Shown here in pieces: positions 5,259 through 7,339 of a DNA stretch of 7,339 nucleotides. The stretch comes from Planctomycetota bacterium (GTDB taxonomy: Bacteria > Planctomycetota > Phycisphaerae > WQYP01): the NCBI GenBank assembly GCA_021805585.1, contig JAJZEY010000316.1, positions 1 to 7,339 on the forward strand, given 5' to 3'. The translations under genes and the position numbers were made by a program. Under the pieces are notes generated by a model, which was not told where the DNA came from, ran no database searches, and was given only the letters and a program-made list of their open reading frames with translations. Each line of letters begins with the position of its first letter. Position 1 is the first letter of the stretch.

Positions 5259-5924
5259 ATGCGACTATTAGTCGTGGAGGATTTTAAACCACTGCGTGAT
5301 TCGCTGGTACAGGCCCTGCGCGAGGAATCCTATGCGGTGGACGCCACATCTGATGGCCGACAGGCAATAAATCTGATTTGCCGGACGGCATTTGACGCCG
5401 TGGTTCTGGATATTATGCTTCCCGGAGCGGATGGCCTGGCTGTTCTAAAGACCATTAACACGCTAAAGTCCCGCCCATGCGTCCTGATTCTTACCGCGCG
5501 TGATACACTTGATGAGCGAGTCAAAGGCTTGGATGCCGGCGCCGACGATTACATGGTCAAGCCATTTTCGCTGTCTGAATTGCTGGCACGGATGCGGGCA
5601 CTGATTCGTCGGCGTTATCAGCCGGACGCCAGTTTCAGAAAAGTTGGCGATCTGAAACTGGACCTGGCGGCGCGCCGGGTATTCCGCGGCCAGCAGGAAA
5701 TAGAACTTTCCGCCCGCGAATACGCCATTCTGGAATACCTTTCGCTCCGCCGTGGCCAGGTTGTTTCGCGAAGCGACATTTGGGAACATGTATACGACCA
5801 GAACGCATCCCTGGAAAGCAATGTGGTGGATGTGTTCATCGGCCTGCTTCGCCGAAAGATTGAAATTGCCGATGGCCCGCGTCTTATCCAGACGCGGCGC
5901 GGCCAGGGATATTTAATTGAATAA
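5259..5924 (+). CDS. OmpR/PhoB-family DNA-binding response regulator
   Basis: A 221-residue cytoplasmic transcription factor. The receiver domain (1-115) has the acidic pair Glu7-Asp8, phosphoacceptor Asp51 in VVLDIMLPGADG, switch Thr79 in LTAR, and Lys101 in DYMVKPFSLSELLAR. The C-terminal winged helix (about 128-220) has the family marks LDLAARRVFRGQQEIELSA, EYAILEYL, VVSRSDIWEHVY, SNVVDVFIGLLRRKI and the closing TRRGQGYLI. The pattern is close to the CusR/CopR/QseB group. I chose ATG at 5259 rather than the GTG-type start 13 codons upstream because the receiver fold begins at MRLLVVED and GGA lies about 7 nt before this ATG; the earlier start would lie inside the terminator hairpin. The next gene, its sensor kinase, starts 6 nt after the stop. 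Targets are unknown; the palindromes in the 4467-4798 region are candidates. Confidence 0.96.
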   Translation: MRLLVVEDFKPLRDSLVQALREESYAVDATSDGRQAINLICRTAFDAVVLDIMLPGADGLAVLKTINTLKSRPCVLILTARDTLDERVKGLDAGADDYMVKPFSLSELLARMRALIRRRYQPDASFRKVGDLKLDLAARRVFRGQQEIELSAREYAILEYLSLRRGQVVSRSDIWEHVYDQNASLESNVVDVFIGLLRRKIEIADGPRLIQTRRGQGYLIE

Positions 5925-5930
5925 CATGGC

Positions 5931-7339
5931 ATGAAGTCCATCCGACGCAATATTTTGTTCGCCAGCGGACTGACGACCGCTATTCTGCTGACCAGTCTTG
6001 GAGTATTCATCTACTTTCTGGTCAGCCACAGTCTGGATCGGCAATTCCGTCTGCTGCTTACATCTCGACTTGGCGCGGTGGTTGGCGCCATGGATGTCGG
6101 CCATCGGGGACGCATCAGTTTTGATTCCCCAACAGACACCCTGGGCTACGGTCATGCTGCGGCCTTTCCGCGTTATGTGGAAGTCTGGAATATCCAGGGG
6201 CACCCGGTTTATAAAAGCCCTGACTTGGCTCATTATTCGCTTGCTTTCGCCAGACCCTTTGCGGGACATATCTTTTTTCATAATATCCGCCTTCATGACG
6301 ACCTTCACGTCGGGCAGGCCGTGGCACTGGTGCATTTGGAATCCGACGACCACGACCAGCAGCAGGGCGACCATCATGATGAAGAATCCAATCGCAGGCC
6401 AAAAGACGGAGGAGACGGGCAAACGCGGACCAGGAAATCGGATGAAACTTTTATTGTTGCTGTTGCCCATTCGCTGGAAAGCTTAAACGACACCAAGACA
6501 ATCCTAGCCGGTTCACTGGCCCTGGGTTGCGGCGGTGCCGTGCTGGTTTCCGCAGCTCTGCTGGTTCTGATTGTGACCCGCGGTCTGGCCCCGGTACGAC
6601 ACATTTCCCAGCGCATTGAAGCCGTGGGTATATCCAATATGTCCGACCGCCTTACCCCCACCGGCGTCCCGGCCGAACTCACACCCATTGTCCAGCGACT
6701 CAATGAACTGTTGGCGCGCGTCCAAAATGCGTTTACCCGTGAAAAGCAGTTGACGGCTGATATTGCCCACGAACTGCGCACTCCCATCGCGGGCCTGCGA
6801 ACCACGCTGGAACTTGCGGACAAGCGTATGCGCACGCCCGCGGAATACCAGACCTGCGTGCAAAACTGTCTTTCCGTTACCCTGCAAATGCAGGTGATGG
6901 TGGAGAATCTGCTTACTTTATCCCGATTGGAAGGCCATCAGCTTCATTTCAGTGGCGGCCGCATAAGGGTGGATCGGCTGGTTACGGAATTGCTTGAGGC
7001 TTTCTCCGCACAAATTGCCGCCCGAAAAATAAATATCAGCCATCCTGATCTCCAGGAGTGCCAGTTATCAGCGCCTCCGGGCGCGGTGCAGATGGTCATC
7101 CGAAATTTACTTGATAACGCGATCAGTTATACTGATCAGGGCGGACTGGTGGAAATTGAAGTTACTCCGGCGGACGGCGGCGTTTGGCTGCGCACGGCCA
7201 ACACCGGCAGTCGCATTGCCGCGGAAGATTCCGCTCGCGTGTTTGATCGCTTCTGGCGCGGTGATGCCGCCAGAACGCAAAGCGGGCTTCATGCGGGCCT
7301 TGGACTGGCCATAGTCAAGCGCGTGCTTGATGCCACCGG
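5931..7339 (+). CDS. Sensor histidine kinase, CusS/heavy-metal-sensor-like, 3' end beyond window
   Basis: ATG at 5931 opens 469 codons to the window edge without a stop. TM1 is about residues 9-31, a periplasmic sensor domain spans about 32-190, and TM2 is about 191-216. A HAMP linker begins TRGLAPVRHISQRIEAV, followed by the H-box DIAHELRTPIAGLR (His280), the N-box NLLDNAISYTDQGG (392-405), a G1-like ANTGSRIAAED (423-433), the F-box VFDRFWRGD (437-445) and the G2 segment GLHAGLGLAIVKR (452-464). The last residues of the ATPase domain are outside the window. Asn in place of Asp in the G1 box and the DRFWR motif are, as I recall, features of the CusS-type metal-sensor branch. The sensor domain has about 14 His, plus a low-complexity insertion at 137-171 (SDDHDQQQ, GDHHDEE). 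It autophosphorylates His280 and should pass phosphate to Asp51 of the adjacent regulator. The signal is probably a metal cation (inference). Confidence 0.94.
   Translation, partial: MKSIRRNILFASGLTTAILLTSLGVFIYFLVSHSLDRQFRLLLTSRLGAVVGAMDVGHRGRISFDSPTDTLGYGHAAAFPRYVEVWNIQGHPVYKSPDLAHYSLAFARPFAGHIFFHNIRLHDDLHVGQAVALVHLESDDHDQQQGDHHDEESNRRPKDGGDGQTRTRKSDETFIVAVAHSLESLNDTKTILAGSLALGCGGAVLVSAALLVLIVTRGLAPVRHISQRIEAVGISNMSDRLTPTGVPAELTPIVQRLNELLARVQNAFTREKQLTADIAHELRTPIAGLRTTLELADKRMRTPAEYQTCVQNCLSVTLQMQVMVENLLTLSRLEGHQLHFSGGRIRVDRLVTELLEAFSAQIAARKINISHPDLQECQLSAPPGAVQMVIRNLLDNAISYTDQGGLVEIEVTPADGGVWLRTANTGSRIAAEDSARVFDRFWRGDAARTQSGLHAGLGLAIVKRVLDAT

Noticed and set aside
5913..6470. Minus-strand ORF of 185 codons opposite the kinase
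   Set aside because: It is a shadow of the kinase sensor region, which is in frame with conserved H-, N- and G-boxes downstream.
1..7339. CRISPR array, tRNA, rRNA or insertion sequence
   Set aside because: No regularly spaced repeats, no tRNA-like folds, no ribosomal RNA signatures and no transposase motifs were seen on either strand.

Overview
The window looks like a chromosomal segment of a GC-rich Gram-negative bacterium. A Planctomycetota-type genome (Phycisphaerae-like) is my best guess, an inference from the mix of short dispersed intergenic motifs, an orphan RHS tip, a GbsR-type regulator and weak or absent Shine-Dalgarno sites. No marker gene proves the taxonomy. No tRNA, rRNA, CRISPR array or transposase was seen.

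Layout. The left part reads on the minus strand. At 1-644 lies the C-terminal RHS core (the tip that precedes a variable C-terminus). It is cut off at its 5' side by a stop codon and a short tandem repeat, and it runs off the left edge. At 645-1063 is a gene-free stretch of short repeats and a hairpin. Next comes a compact minus-strand operon, in transcription order: a GbsR/MarR-type regulator (3463-2918), an NADPH-type short-chain dehydrogenase (about 2859-2053) and a membrane-anchored endonuclease/exonuclease/phosphatase-fold protein (2056-1064). The last two overlap in a TTGA stop/start. A possible 51-residue ORF sits just ahead of the regulator. Further right, still on the minus strand, is a stand-alone MTA/SAH-nucleosidase-like protein (about 4466-3741).

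The right part reads on the plus strand. After a divergent intergenic region with two perfect 18-bp palindromes comes a small secreted or membrane protein with a His/Asp/Lys-rich repetitive tail (4799-5170). It is followed by a very strong hairpin plus T7 tract (5194-5248), then an OmpR-family response regulator (5259-5924) and a CusS-like sensor kinase (5931 to the right edge, incomplete).

How the genes may work together. The kinase and regulator form a normal two-component pair, with the kinase start 6 nt after the regulator stop. The kinase's periplasmic domain is rich in His and has a His/Asp/Glu-rich low-complexity insertion. The small protein upstream ends in a similar His/Asp-rich tail made of a 12-residue tandem repeat. 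This suggests a cation (metal) sensing and buffering module, with the hairpin setting the ratio between the small protein and the two-component pair. That is inference. It is the most interesting part of the window. The minus-strand operon looks like a small regulated unit of unknown physiological role.
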